DNA of 64,000 nucleotides from Sphingomonas adhaesiva (GTDB lineage: Bacteria; Pseudomonadota; Alphaproteobacteria; Sphingomonadales; Sphingomonadaceae): assembly GCF_036946125.1 (NCBI RefSeq), contig NZ_JAQIJT010000002.1, forward strand, positions 1,424,001 through 1,488,000, in the 5' to 3' direction. The position numbers and the translations under genes were made by a program. The notes beneath the pieces were generated by a model, which saw only the letters and a program-made list of their open reading frames with translations, searched no databases and was not told the DNA's origin. Shown here in pieces: positions 8,076-17,408 of this stretch. Each line of letters opens with the position of its first letter. Within the stretch, counting starts at the first letter, position 1.

Positions 8076-8912
8076 CTACACCGGCGAGCCCAGCGCCTCC
8101 TCGCGCGCGGTGAACGCCAGTTGATTGAGCGGCCCGCGCCGCCGCTGGAAGTCCCTTACCGAACACCCCAGGAACAGGTGGCTGTCGCGCAGGAAGTGCG
8201 AACGGTCCCAATAGCCCGTCGCGTCCAGTACCTCGCTGCCGCGCGCCGGGTCGATCAGCACCCCGCTCAGCGCGCGCATGAAGCGCGTGCGCCGGAGCAG
8301 CAGCTTGGGCGTGAAACCGAAGTTGAACCGCGTCATCGCCGCCAGCCCGCGCTGGGTGACCTGCAACGCGTCCGCCATCATCTCGATACGCGTCGTCGCC
8401 GGATCCTCCAGCAGCGCGCTCAGTTGTTCGATACGGGGATCGGCCGGCGGGCGGCGGTGCAGCCGCGCGGTAAGCCAGCGGGTGAACGCCTCCTGCGGCG
8501 GCTCGCCCGCCTCCAGCGCCTCGCGCAGGGTGCTGCCCCCTGCGTCCACCTCCGCCAGCGGGACGATGCGGTTGGCGTAGCGCGCGATGTCGCCGCCGAA
8601 CAATTGCGCCCAGCCGAGCGGCAACAGCCCCACCCCCACGACGGTGCCGCCATAGGTGGTGAGATAGGAGGCGCTGCTGCTCGGCCCGAAAAAGGCATCG
8701 CGTGGTACCGGATCGAAGGTGCGGTTCCCCAACCGCACGCTCCAGTCGCGATCGTGCTCCAGCGTCAGGCGGATCGACGCCCCGCCGGGAAAGAACGCGT
8801 CGCGATAGCCGCCCGCCATGCTGGGCGCGCTAAACCGATGAAAACCCGTGACATAGCGCGCCAATTCGTCGCCGGGCGCCCAATAGACGATCGGCGTCGT
8901 CGCTTCCCCCAT
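8076..8912 (-). CDS. AraC-family transcriptional regulator
   Basis: A 278-aa regulator with the C-terminal double helix-turn-helix of the AraC/XylS family (about residues 165-265). The last part reads ATGYWDRSHFLRDSHLFLGCS, a recognisable variant of the signature in which the usual GF and DQ are YW and DR. The N-terminal half has no motif I can assign beyond a probable ligand-binding domain. The ATG at 8912 has GGGGGAAGG upstream; a TTG at 8927 is less likely. It is convergent with the tandem TetR gene. Its target is unknown; the adjacent transporter gene is a candidate. Confidence 0.8.
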   Translation of the reverse strand: MGEATTPIVYWAPGDELARYVTGFHRFSAPSMAGGYRDAFFPGGASIRLTLEHDRDWSVRLGNRTFDPVPRDAFFGPSSSASYLTTYGGTVVGVGLLPLGWAQLFGGDIARYANRIVPLAEVDAGGSTLREALEAGEPPQEAFTRWLTARLHRRPPADPRIEQLSALLEDPATTRIEMMADALQVTQRGLAAMTRFNFGFTPKLLLRRTRFMRALSGVLIDPARGSEVLDATGYWDRSHFLRDSHLFLGCSVRDFQRRRGPLNQLAFTAREEALGSPV

Positions 8913-8993
8913 GCGCCTTCCCCCCAAAGGCTGACCGTAGATGCTTCCCTTATCGCGCGTTAACCAGATAACAAGCTTCTGTCCCGAAATGGA

Positions 8994-10304
8994 TCAATCT
9001 ACGCGCGCCATCCGCTTCATCAGCACGCCGGCGCGCCAGTAGAAGAGGATCGGCAAGGGCGTGATCATCGCCACCGCCAGCATCGCATAGCGCAGCGACT
9101 CCTCGCCATAGGCGGGCGCGAGCGCGTCGCTCAGCTGACCCACCGCGAGCGGCCCGATGCCGAGCCCGATCAGGTTCACCGTCAGCAGCGTCAGCGCCGC
9201 CCACATCGCGCGCAGCCGCAGCGGCGCCAGATGCTGGATCAGCGCATAGGTCGGCCCGATATAGACGCCCGCGAAGATCAGCGAGACGAAATAGGCGGTC
9301 AGCGCCACCGGCTTGCTGTCGAAGAAGAAGAACGACACCGCGAAGGGAAAGGCGATCAGCTTCATCATGCTGATGACCCAGGCCTGCGTGTGGATGCCGT
9401 ATTGCTTCGCCATGCGGTCCGCCAGCATCCCGCCCAGCAGCGCCGAGCCGCCCCCGACGAACGCCGCGGGCAGCGCGATATAGTTGGCGACCTCCAGCAT
9501 CGTCATGTCGAGCGAGCGCTGCATGTAGCTCGGCCCCCATCCCGTCAGCGCATAGCCGACCAGCGACGTCAGCGTCATTGCCGCGACCAGATAGACCGCC
9601 GCCCGGTTGCGCAGCATCGCCAGGAAGCCCTGCCACATGCCGGGCATCGCCGCGTCGTGCTCCTGCTCCGCGACCCGCTGCACATCGGACAGGCCGCGCC
9701 GCGGCTCGGCGACGAACATCCACACGATCAGCGCCAGGATCACGCCCGGGATGCCGACGACCATCATCGCCGCGCGCCAGCCATAGGCGTGCGCGACGTT
9801 CCCGCCGATCATGATCCCCAGCCCGCCGCCCAGCAGCACGCCCAGCGAATAGATCGCCATCGCGCTGGCGCGCTTTTCGGGCGGGTAGAGATCGGCGATG
9901 ATCGACTGGCTCGGCGGTCCCGACCCCGCCTCCCCCACGCCGACGCCGATCCGCGCCAGCAGCAGGTGCGTGAAGTTCTGCGCCACGCCGCACAGGGCGG
10001 TCATCACGCTCCAGATCGCGAGACTGGCGGCGATGATCTTCTTGCGGCTGGTGCGATCCGCCAGCCGCGCGATCGGCAGCCCCAGCGTGGCATAGAAGAT
10101 CGCGAAGACGAGACCGGAGAGCAGCCCGAGCTGCGTGTCCGTCAGCTGCAGGTCCGCCTTGATCGGCTCCAGCAGAATGGCCAGGATCTGGCGATCCATG
10201 AAGCTGAAGAAATAGGTCAGCGTCAGCAGCCCCAGCGTCAGCCCGCGGCGTTTCAGCACGAGCGTATCGGCGATCTCCGGCCGGTCGGAGAGCGTGGCAC
10301 CCAT
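8994..10304 (-). CDS. MFS transporter (spinster/anion symporter-like)
   Basis: A 436-aa inner-membrane transporter with about 12 hydrophobic segments. The first helix contains YFFSFMDRQILAILL, and a loop between helices 2 and 3 has the MFS motif LADRTSRKK. The family includes carriers of organic anions, sugars and lipids. I place the start at 10304 because TAAGGAG then has a proper spacing; the ATG at 10313 would sit directly on it. Lying beside a TonB-dependent receptor and acyl-CoA genes, it probably carries the catabolic substrate across the inner membrane. Confidence 0.85.
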   Translation of the reverse strand: MGATLSDRPEIADTLVLKRRGLTLGLLTLTYFFSFMDRQILAILLEPIKADLQLTDTQLGLLSGLVFAIFYATLGLPIARLADRTSRKKIIAASLAIWSVMTALCGVAQNFTHLLLARIGVGVGEAGSGPPSQSIIADLYPPEKRASAMAIYSLGVLLGGGLGIMIGGNVAHAYGWRAAMMVVGIPGVILALIVWMFVAEPRRGLSDVQRVAEQEHDAAMPGMWQGFLAMLRNRAAVYLVAAMTLTSLVGYALTGWGPSYMQRSLDMTMLEVANYIALPAAFVGGGSALLGGMLADRMAKQYGIHTQAWVISMMKLIAFPFAVSFFFFDSKPVALTAYFVSLIFAGVYIGPTYALIQHLAPLRLRAMWAALTLLTVNLIGLGIGPLAVGQLSDALAPAYGEESLRYAMLAVAMITPLPILFYWRAGVLMKRMARVD

Positions 10305-10422
10305 CCGCTCCATCTCCTTATATTATTGCTTTTGCCACCGTAGGTTAGCTGGCTTCCACGGGTAGCGCCATAACAGGACTTACGCTAGCCATCTTTCGTC
10401 ACGAACGGCGCGCCCGGACGCG

Positions 10423-10460
10423 ACGAACCTCCGCCCGCCGGGAGGCGGACGGAGGTTCGT
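10423..10460 (-). terminator. hairpin after the TonB-dependent receptor gene
   Basis: Perfect 11-bp arms (ACGAACCTCCG at 10423-10433, CGGAGGTTCGT at 10450-10460) just 16 bp after the receptor's stop codon. No U-tract follows on the - strand, so it may stabilise or end the transcript without being a classical intrinsic terminator. Confidence 0.5.
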
Positions 10461-10476
10461 TGTCATCGCGACGGGA

Positions 10477-13281
10477 TCAGAAACGTCCGCGCAGCGTGAT
10501 GCCGTAGGTACGCGGCTCGGCCAGGAAGTTGGAGAAGATCTGGCGGCCGCCGGGATATTGCGGATCCTGGAACGCCGAGGACACGGCGCCTTCCTGGAAC
10601 GGCGAGTTGAACGCGACCTGCGCATAATCGACGTTGAAGACGTTCTGCGCCCAGAACTCGACCGCCCAGCGCTGGCTCGGCCCACGCAGGCCGACGCGGG
10701 CATTGACCAGCACGAAGCTGTCCTGCGTCTTCTGCGGGAACAGGTCGGAGCCGGTGTTATAGTCGCCGGTCAGACGGGTATCGACATAGAACAGCGCCGA
10801 CAGCCCGCTGCTGCCGAGGTCCGGGGTGAACGCCGCCGACCCGGTCACCGTGATCGGCGAGGCGAGCGACAGCTGCTGCCCCGGGATCTTGCGCAGCGCC
10901 GGGCTGAGCGGGGCACCGCTGGCGCGACCGACCAGATTGTCGCGGAACTTGGTGTCGGAATAGGTCATGCCGGCCGTGATGCGGAAGTCACGGATCGGCA
11001 CCAGCGTCGCCTCCAGCTCGACACCCTGCGATCGCACGCCGTGGCCGACGTCGCCGCTCGGGCACGCGCCCGTCGTCGCCGCACCCGCATTGTAATTGGG
11101 CGCCCCGGTGAACTTGCTCTGATCGCGGTCGCCGCCGTTCAGGCTCGACGAGCAGCCGTTGACGTTCTCGACGATGAACACCGTGCCGTCGAAGGTATTG
11201 AGCTGGAAGTTGCTGAAGTCCTGGCGGAACGCGGCGGCCGACAGGCTGAACGGGCCGGTCGCGTACTTGAAGCCCAGCTCGAACGCATTGACCGTCTCGG
11301 CATCGAACTGAAGGTTGCGGACCAGCGCCTGCGCACCGGCCTGCGCGTTGCCGCTGCCGAAGTTGGCGAAGGGCAGCGTCGGCGCCTTCAACGCGGACCG
11401 ATCGAAGTTGAACCCGCCCGCCTTATAGCCACGCGAGTAGCTGGCATACACCAGCAGGTCGTCGATCGGCTTCCACGACAGGATGCCGGTGCCGGTGAAA
11501 CGGTCCTCGTCGCGCTGGTCGGCGATGCTCACGCCGTTGAGTTCGGCGGTCGAATTGCCCTGGCACGACAGGCCGATGATCCCGCCCGCCACGGCGGCGA
11601 GGGCGGCGTTGCCGAGGAAGGGGGTCAGCGCGGCCTGGTTCTGGGTACAGGCGACGTTGTCGTTGCCGAACGTCGCGGAGAACTTCTTCTTTTCCTTGGT
11701 ATAGCGCACGCCCAGCGTCAGATCGACGGTGTCGGTGACGTGGATGATGTTGTGCGTGAACGCCGCGAAGCTGGTCGCATCCTGGTTGTAGCGATCGATC
11801 GTCGACCCACGGTCGTTGAGCCCGTCGAGGCGCAGCAGCGACGCCAGGACGGTCGGGCCGGCCGCGCCGAAGGCCCCCGAGAACGCCGCCTCGCTGGCGA
11901 TACAGCCGGCCGCCGCGGGATTGTACAGCGCGGCCAGACCGCCGCCACTGACGAGGCGGCAGGTCGCGAACCGACCGTATTGATTGCCGAAGCGCAGGTT
12001 GTTGCGGCCACGAAACTTCTCATCCATGTAGAAGCCGCCGACCAGCCAGTCGACGCGGTCGTCGAACAGCGTGCCGTTCAGGCGCAGCTCCTGGGTGAAG
12101 GTGCGGAACCCGCGACGGTTGTTGCCGTCGTCGGCATTGTACAGGATGTCGACGGTGCCGTAATCGACGTCGCCCGCCTGCGTGTTGTAATAGTCGCGAT
12201 AGGCGGTGATCGACGTCAGCTTGACCCCGCCGAAGTCCCAGTCGAGCTGCCCCGACACGCCCCAGTCCTGCATGTCGCCGCCATAGGTACGGCCCGGCGT
12301 GACCGAGATGTCGCGGCTGAAATTCTGGTTGAACGCACCCAGATTCTGGCCGAGATCGCGCAGCACGTTGATGATGTTGTTGCCATTCGATCCCGCCGCG
12401 ACGCCGGCATTCACCGATGCGACGGGGTTCAGCAGATTGCCGATCTGCTCGTTCATCGTCTGGCTGACATAGGTCGCCGCGCAGCACGTTTCCTTGCGCT
12501 TCGTATAGTCGCCGATCAGGCGGAAGCTGATCGCGTCGGTGGGCTCGTAAACCAGCTGCGCACGGCCGAAGAAGCGATCGCGGTCGTTGACGGTCGTATT
12601 GTTCGCGCGGTCGTTGTAGAAACCGTCGCGCTTCACGTAGACGCCGTCGAGGCGGAAGGCGAGCGTCTCGCTGATCGGGCCGGTGATGCCGCCGGCGAAC
12701 CGCCAGAAGTCGTAATTGCCGTAGGTGATCTCGGCATTGCCGCCGAAGGTGAACGACGGCCGCTTGCTGACGATCGAGATGAGGCCCGCGGACGAGTTGC
12801 GTCCGCCTAGCGTCCCCTGCGGCCCGCGCAGCACCTCGACGCGGTCGATCTCGCCGAGTTCGTTGAGGCCGATGCCGGCGCGCGAGCGATAGACGCCGTC
12901 GATCAGGACGACGACCGAGCTTTCGAGGCCGGGGTTGTCGCCGACGGTGCCGATACCGCGGATACGCGGCGATCCGTTCGCCTCTGACCCCGTCGAGGTG
13001 ACGAGCAGCGACGGCGCCACCTGGTTCAGCTGGCGGATGTCGTTCGCGCCGGAATTCTGCAGCGTCTCGGCGCTGACCGCGGACACCGCGACCGGCACGT
13101 CCGCCAGCACCTGGGCACGACCCTGCGCGGTCACGACGATGTCGGACGAATCGACGTCGGCATTCCGCGACGCATTGGTGGGCGATGTCGGCGTGGTGGT
13201 GTCGGTCGCCTGCGCCTGCGCGCCGCCGTTGATGATGAAACAGGCCGCGGCGCACGCGGTCATCAGCATGGATTTGGTCAT
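10477..13281 (-). CDS. TonB-dependent outer-membrane receptor
   Basis: A 934-aa outer-membrane transporter. The chosen ATG at 13281 (Shine-Dalgarno GGGGAGAG) gives a signal peptide ending near AQA. The plug follows: DIVVTAQ (TonB-box-like), IRGIGTVG, VLIDGVYRSR and EVLRGPQGTLGGRNSSAG. The rest is a beta-barrel that ends in a C-terminal phenylalanine (LRGRF), the normal outer-membrane insertion signal. The plug type is the one sphingomonads use widely for organic substrates as well as siderophores. With ACADs and MFS transporters around it, uptake of a hydrophobic carbon source is more likely than iron. It would be energised by a TonB/ExbB/ExbD complex such as that at 26-29 kb. Confidence 0.92.
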   Translation of the reverse strand: MTKSMLMTACAAACFIINGGAQAQATDTTTPTSPTNASRNADVDSSDIVVTAQGRAQVLADVPVAVSAVSAETLQNSGANDIRQLNQVAPSLLVTSTGSEANGSPRIRGIGTVGDNPGLESSVVVLIDGVYRSRAGIGLNELGEIDRVEVLRGPQGTLGGRNSSAGLISIVSKRPSFTFGGNAEITYGNYDFWRFAGGITGPISETLAFRLDGVYVKRDGFYNDRANNTTVNDRDRFFGRAQLVYEPTDAISFRLIGDYTKRKETCCAATYVSQTMNEQIGNLLNPVASVNAGVAAGSNGNNIINVLRDLGQNLGAFNQNFSRDISVTPGRTYGGDMQDWGVSGQLDWDFGGVKLTSITAYRDYYNTQAGDVDYGTVDILYNADDGNNRRGFRTFTQELRLNGTLFDDRVDWLVGGFYMDEKFRGRNNLRFGNQYGRFATCRLVSGGGLAALYNPAAAGCIASEAAFSGAFGAAGPTVLASLLRLDGLNDRGSTIDRYNQDATSFAAFTHNIIHVTDTVDLTLGVRYTKEKKKFSATFGNDNVACTQNQAALTPFLGNAALAAVAGGIIGLSCQGNSTAELNGVSIADQRDEDRFTGTGILSWKPIDDLLVYASYSRGYKAGGFNFDRSALKAPTLPFANFGSGNAQAGAQALVRNLQFDAETVNAFELGFKYATGPFSLSAAAFRQDFSNFQLNTFDGTVFIVENVNGCSSSLNGGDRDQSKFTGAPNYNAGAATTGACPSGDVGHGVRSQGVELEATLVPIRDFRITAGMTYSDTKFRDNLVGRASGAPLSPALRKIPGQQLSLASPITVTGSAAFTPDLGSSGLSALFYVDTRLTGDYNTGSDLFPQKTQDSFVLVNARVGLRGPSQRWAVEFWAQNVFNVDYAQVAFNSPFQEGAVSSAFQDPQYPGGRQIFSNFLAEPRTYGITLRGRF

Positions 13282-13360
13282 CGCTCTCCCCTGCGGCCGG
13301 GCCATGGGCTCCGCCCGTACCGCGGGTTCGATGAGACTATGCACGCCACCGGATTGCAAG

Positions 13361-13384
13361 ACGGAAAGCCTGTGATAATTCCGT
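13361..13384. promoter_or_regulatory. inverted repeat upstream of the receptor gene
   Basis: ACGGAA (13361-13366) and TTCCGT (13379-13384) form an inverted repeat with a 12-bp spacer, 80 bp upstream of the receptor start. It may be an operator. Nothing else supports it. Confidence 0.25.
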
Positions 13385-13463
13385 TTCCGGACCAAACCGT
13401 GCTTTCCATGTCACGCCCGGAGCGCCGCCCCCTCGAACGACGACGGCGCCGCCCCGGCTACCT

Positions 13464-13620
13464 GCGGGACGTTTGCAAACAGGTGCAACGGCATCGCGTC
13501 CACGCCGTGCTCCTGCGCAGGCAAAAGCCCAGGGCCCAGCACATCAACGCCTTATGAGACCTGCTACCCTGGGCTCCTGCCGACGCAGGAGCACGGTATA
13601 GCCATTTGCAAAGGTCCCGC
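13464..13620. repeat. 157-bp nested palindromic repeat, copy A
   Basis: The ends are near-perfect inverted repeats: GCGGGACGTTTGCAAA at the left, and GCGGGACCTTTGCAAA read inward from the right. Inside are two opposed copies of a palindromic unit, GTGCTCCTGCGCAGGC at about 13507 and CTCCTGCCGACGCAGGAG at about 13574, around an ACGCCTTATGAGACC centre. Related copies lie at 21408 and 51025. It occupies most of the 380-bp gap between the receptor and the next ACAD gene; no gene is seen there. Confidence 0.85.
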
Positions 13621-13663
13621 TACCTGCCGAAGCGACGCCGCCCGATCGTTCGCGTATGGAGGA

Positions 13664-14731
13664 TCAGTAGCCGTTGAGCCGCGCGAAGCGATCGCGGTGC
13701 CACGCGCTGTTGCCCCACATCACTTCCAGCACGGTCGCGCGCTTGAGGTACAGGCCGGCGTCATATTCGTCGGTCATGCCGACGCCGCCGTGCAGCTGCA
13801 CCATCTCGCGGCTGACGAGGCGCAGCGTCTCGCCCGCGGTCGCCTTGGCGAGGCTCACCGCCTGATCCACGTCGGAGCGGCCGGCGTCGATCGCCTCCAG
13901 CGCACCTTCGACCGCGGAGCGCATCAGCTGCAACTCCGTGAACTGCTTGGCCATGCGATGCTGGAGCGCCTGGAAGGTGGAGAGCACCTGCCCGAACTGC
14001 ACGCGCTGCTTCAGATAGTCGTTGGTCTGCGCGAACGCGCTTTCCGCCATGCCCAGCATCTCGGCGCAGGTGATCGCCGCCGCGCGGTCCAGCACCGCCG
14101 CGGTCAGCTCCGGCCCGCCCAGCTTTTCTGCGGGAGCGTCCTGGAACGCGACATGCGCATGGCTGCGCTCGTCCGCCATCGATCGGTGGCTGACGGTGAC
14201 GCCCTCGCCCCTGGCGACCAGATACAGCCCATCCTCCGCCGCGACGACGAACACGTCCGCCGAATCTCCCTCCGCGACGAACGGCTTGGTGCCGGTCAGC
14301 TTGCCGTTGCCGACCTTCGTGGTGGTGAAGTTACGGTCGTGGTTCGGCCCTTCGTCGACCGCCAGCGTCGCGATCGCCTCGCCGCCGGCCAGCTTCGCCA
14401 GCCAGTCCGTCTTGGCCTTGTCCGAAGACCCCATCACGATCGCGCTGGCCGCGACCGCGGTCGACGAAAGCGGCGATGCGGACAGGTTGCGGCCCAGCTG
14501 CTCGACCACCAGCCCCAGCGACAGATAGCCGAACGCCGATCCGCCGAATTCCTCCGGGATGACCACCCCGGCCCAGCCCATCTGACCGATCGCGCCCCAT
14601 GCGTCGCGATCGAACCCTTCCGCCGGCGCCGCGGCGCGCAGCTTGCGAAAGGCGGCGACCGGGCTCTCGTTGTCGGCCCATTCGCGCGCCATGTCGCGCA
14701 GCATCACCTGTTCGTCGTTCAGTACCGCCAT
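13664..14731 (-). CDS. acyl-CoA dehydrogenase, small subunit type
   Basis: A 355-aa acyl-CoA dehydrogenase with the C-terminal FAD/dimer motif QLHGGVGMTDEYD. It is shorter than the 401-aa dehydrogenase encoded just upstream. Adjacent 350- and 400-residue ACADs are a known signature of heterotetrameric enzymes acting on bulky side chains, as in steroid catabolism; here that is an inference. The start at 14731 has GAGGGAC upstream; the ATG at 14746 is less likely. The two genes are 114 bp apart on the same strand. Confidence 0.87.
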   Translation of the reverse strand: MAVLNDEQVMLRDMAREWADNESPVAAFRKLRAAAPAEGFDRDAWGAIGQMGWAGVVIPEEFGGSAFGYLSLGLVVEQLGRNLSASPLSSTAVAASAIVMGSSDKAKTDWLAKLAGGEAIATLAVDEGPNHDRNFTTTKVGNGKLTGTKPFVAEGDSADVFVVAAEDGLYLVARGEGVTVSHRSMADERSHAHVAFQDAPAEKLGGPELTAAVLDRAAAITCAEMLGMAESAFAQTNDYLKQRVQFGQVLSTFQALQHRMAKQFTELQLMRSAVEGALEAIDAGRSDVDQAVSLAKATAGETLRLVSREMVQLHGGVGMTDEYDAGLYLKRATVLEVMWGNSAWHRDRFARLNGY

Positions 14732-14845
14732 GACCGTCCCTCTCATGCTCGCAGGTTCGCCGGGGAGGAGGAGGACACGCCCCTTCTCGACCCGGCCCTC
14801 TCCTGACGCGGCGATCCGTCGCCGCCGCGCCTAGCCCTCAATCAA

Positions 14846-16051
14846 TCACTGATGATCCAGCATCCCCAGGATGCGCTTGGCGATGACGTTGTTCTGGATC
14901 TCGGTCGAGCCGCCGTAGATCGACACCGCCTTGCCCCACAGCCAGCTGCGCGTCTGCGCCAGTTCGGCCTCGGTGAAGCCCTCGCCTTCCCAGCCCAGGC
15001 CCTGCATCCCCATGATCTCGATGTTCAGCTCGGCGCGATCCTGCGTGATGCGCGCGCCGACGTTCTTCATGATGCTGGTCGCCGCGGACGGCCCGGCATT
15101 GCCCTTCGCCTCCAGCGCCGCGCGACGCAGCGTCAGCGCGAAGGCGCGCTGGTCCATCTCGTGCTTGATGATCCGCGTGCGCAGGTCGGCATCGGCGATG
15201 CGACCCTCGGCATCGGTGCCGCGATACTTCTTCGCGATCTCCGGCACGGTCGTGCCCGCATTCATCCGCCCAGCGGAGCCGCCGCCGCCCGACAGCGAGT
15301 TGCGCTCGTGCTGGAGCAGGCGCGTGCCGATCTCCCAGCCCTGCCCCTCGCGCCCGACGAGATTCTCCTTGGGCACCTTCACGTTGGTGAAGAACGTCTC
15401 GCAGAACGGCGACTGGCCGCTGATGAGGCGGATCGGGCGCGTCTCGACGCCTTCGGCATCCATGTCGATCAGCAGGAAGCTGATGCCGGCGTGCTTCTGC
15501 GACTTGTCGGTGCGCACCAGCGCGAAACACTTGTCCGCCCACTGCCCGCCCGAGGTCCAGGTCTTCTGCCCGTTGACCAGATAGTGATCGCCCTTGTCCT
15601 CGGCGAAGGTCTGCAAGGAAGCGAGGTCGGACCCCGCGCCCGGCTCGGAATAGCCCTGGCACCAGCGCACCTCACCGCGGACGATGCCGGGGATATGCTG
15701 CTGCTTCTGCGCGTCGTTGCCATATTCCAGCAGCGTCGGGCCGAACATCATCACGCCCATGCCGCCGATCGGGTTCCACGCGCCGATCCGCGCCATCTCC
15801 TCCTGCAGGATGCGCGCCTGCGTGCGGTCGAGCCCGCCGCCGCCGAGCTCCTTGGGCCAGGTGGGAACGCCCCAGCCCTTCTCGCCCATCGCCTCGCGCC
15901 ACTTCTTCTGCTCGGGCGTCTCCTCGGTCGGGCCGTCGACCGCGGACATCGCATTGTCCTTGCCGCGTAGCGAGGGATCGAAGTTCGCCTCCAGCCAGGT
16001 GCGGGCCTCCTGACGGAACGGGTGGTCGAGTTCTGCGGCGGCGGTCGCCAT
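14846..16051 (-). CDS. acyl-CoA dehydrogenase, large subunit type
   Basis: A 401-aa acyl-CoA dehydrogenase. CQGYSEPGAGSDLASLQT is the FAD/substrate signature of the middle domain, followed by GQKTWTSGG, and the C-terminal domain has YGGSTEIQNNVIAKRILG. That last motif is typical of FadE subunits involved in the catabolism of complex acyl chains. It probably pairs with the 355-aa protein downstream. A candidate operator (16079-16095) lies 28 bp upstream, shared with the divergent MFS gene. Confidence 0.9.
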   Translation of the reverse strand: MATAAAELDHPFRQEARTWLEANFDPSLRGKDNAMSAVDGPTEETPEQKKWREAMGEKGWGVPTWPKELGGGGLDRTQARILQEEMARIGAWNPIGGMGVMMFGPTLLEYGNDAQKQQHIPGIVRGEVRWCQGYSEPGAGSDLASLQTFAEDKGDHYLVNGQKTWTSGGQWADKCFALVRTDKSQKHAGISFLLIDMDAEGVETRPIRLISGQSPFCETFFTNVKVPKENLVGREGQGWEIGTRLLQHERNSLSGGGGSAGRMNAGTTVPEIAKKYRGTDAEGRIADADLRTRIIKHEMDQRAFALTLRRAALEAKGNAGPSAATSIMKNVGARITQDRAELNIEIMGMQGLGWEGEGFTEAELAQTRSWLWGKAVSIYGGSTEIQNNVIAKRILGMLDHQ

Positions 16052-16078
16052 GCGCTATTCTCCGCGTAAATGTTTTTC

Positions 16079-16095
16079 CGAAGATCGGGTATGCC
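16079..16095 (+). promoter_or_regulatory. candidate operator, shared motif copy 2
   Basis: CGAA-GATC-GGGTATGCC, 15 of 17 bases identical to the site at 18221. It lies in the divergent gap between an ACAD gene (28 bp away) and an MFS gene. A perfect 10-bp palindrome ATGCCGGCAT (16091-16100) overlaps its end. Confidence 0.55.
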
Positions 16096-16179
16096 GGCAT
16101 CTCATCGCACACCTTTCCCCCGATGCAAAGGGACAAGCGCGCGGCGATCCGCTAGATCGTGGTGGAAGGGGGAGTCATC

Positions 16180-17400
16180 ATGCGGTTCGATCATCGCGCG
16201 GTGCCGATCGTGTTGGCGGCGGTGGTCGTCGACGTCATCGGCTTCGGCATCGTCATGCCGGTGCTGCCGGGGCTGATCGTCCAGCTCGGCGCGCCGGACC
16301 TGCCCGCGGCGACCCGCATCGCCGGGTGGATGCTCGCCGCCTTCGCGATCGCGCAATTCTTCGCTGGCCCGGTGCTGGGCAATCTGGGCGATCGCTTCGG
16401 GCGGCGTCCCGTCCTGGTCGTCGCGATGGTCGCCTATGCGATCGACTATGCGCTGATGGCGGGCGCGCCGACGCTCGCGTGGCTGTTCGTCGGGCGCATC
16501 GTCGCCGGCGTCGCGGGCGCCAGCTTCGGCCCCGCGGGCGCGGTGATCGCGGATGTCACCCCGCCCGACCGCCGCGCCGCCAGCTTCGGCCTGCTGGGTG
16601 CGGCGTTCGGCATCGGCTTCATCATCGGCCCCGCGATCGGCGGGCTGGTGGCCGGCTGGGGACCGCGCGCGCCCTTCGTCGTCGCCGCGGCACTGGCGGC
16701 GGGCAACGCGCTGGCGATGCTCCTTTTCCTGCCCGAGACGCTGAAACCGGAGAACCGCCGCGCCTTCCGCTGGCGCGACGCGCACGTCATCGGCGCGTTC
16801 AAGCCGCTGTTCGCCGCAGGCAACGCCAGCACGCTCCTGATCGCCTGGTTCCTGTGGCAGCTCGCAGGCGTGGTCTATCCCACCGTCTGGAGCTTCTGGG
16901 CGACGATCCGCTTCCACTGGTCCGCGCGCGAGATCGGGTTCAGCCTCGCCTGGGTGGGGCTGCTCCAGCTGCTGGTGCAGCTGTTCCTGACCGCGCGCAC
17001 CGTCAGACGGCTGGGGGAGCGCGCGACCGCGGTCATCGGCCTGACGTGCGGCGCGGCCACGCTGATCGCCTATGCCTTCACGACGCAGCCGTGGCAGGTC
17101 TACGTCTTCTTCCTGGTCGGCGCGTTCGGCGCGCTGGCGTGGCCGGCGATGCAGGGACTGCTGACGCAGCTGGTCGACGCCACGCGACAGGGCGCGCTGC
17201 AGGGGGGACTGGGCAGCATGAACTCGGTGGCGGCCGTCATCGGCCCGCTGATCGCATCGCAGTCGCTGGCCTGGGGCGCGGCACGCGGCGTGGACGGCCT
17301 CGCCTTCGCGATCGCCGGCGCGCTGATGGCGACCGCTGCGCTGATCGTCGCGATCCTCGTCCCCCCGCTGGTCGCGCCGGGCGAGAGCGTCGCGGGCTAG
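16180..17400 (+). CDS. MFS drug/metabolite efflux transporter (TetA-like DHA1)
   Basis: A 406-aa MFS transporter with 12 predicted helices. Helix 1 contains DVIGFGIVMPVLP, and motif A is GNLGDRFGRRPVLV, both as in TetA-type drug/proton antiporters. The start at 16180 has GGAAGGGGGA upstream. Being divergent from an ACAD gene and near the shared motif, it is more likely to export or import a pathway metabolite than to confer tetracycline resistance; similarity to TetA by itself is weak evidence for resistance. Confidence 0.85.
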   Translation: MRFDHRAVPIVLAAVVVDVIGFGIVMPVLPGLIVQLGAPDLPAATRIAGWMLAAFAIAQFFAGPVLGNLGDRFGRRPVLVVAMVAYAIDYALMAGAPTLAWLFVGRIVAGVAGASFGPAGAVIADVTPPDRRAASFGLLGAAFGIGFIIGPAIGGLVAGWGPRAPFVVAAALAAGNALAMLLFLPETLKPENRRAFRWRDAHVIGAFKPLFAAGNASTLLIAWFLWQLAGVVYPTVWSFWATIRFHWSAREIGFSLAWVGLLQLLVQLFLTARTVRRLGERATAVIGLTCGAATLIAYAFTTQPWQVYVFFLVGAFGALAWPAMQGLLTQLVDATRQGALQGGLGSMNSVAAVIGPLIASQSLAWGAARGVDGLAFAIAGALMATAALIVAILVPPLVAPGESVAG

Positions 17401-17408
17401 ACGGACGC

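Noticed and set aside
13464..13620. CRISPR-like repeats
   Set aside because: The repeated units are inverted and not regularly spaced, and there are no cas genes in the window.
16180..17400. Tetracycline resistance gene
   Set aside because: Only the general TetA-type MFS motifs are present; the context is catabolic. I keep the broad call.
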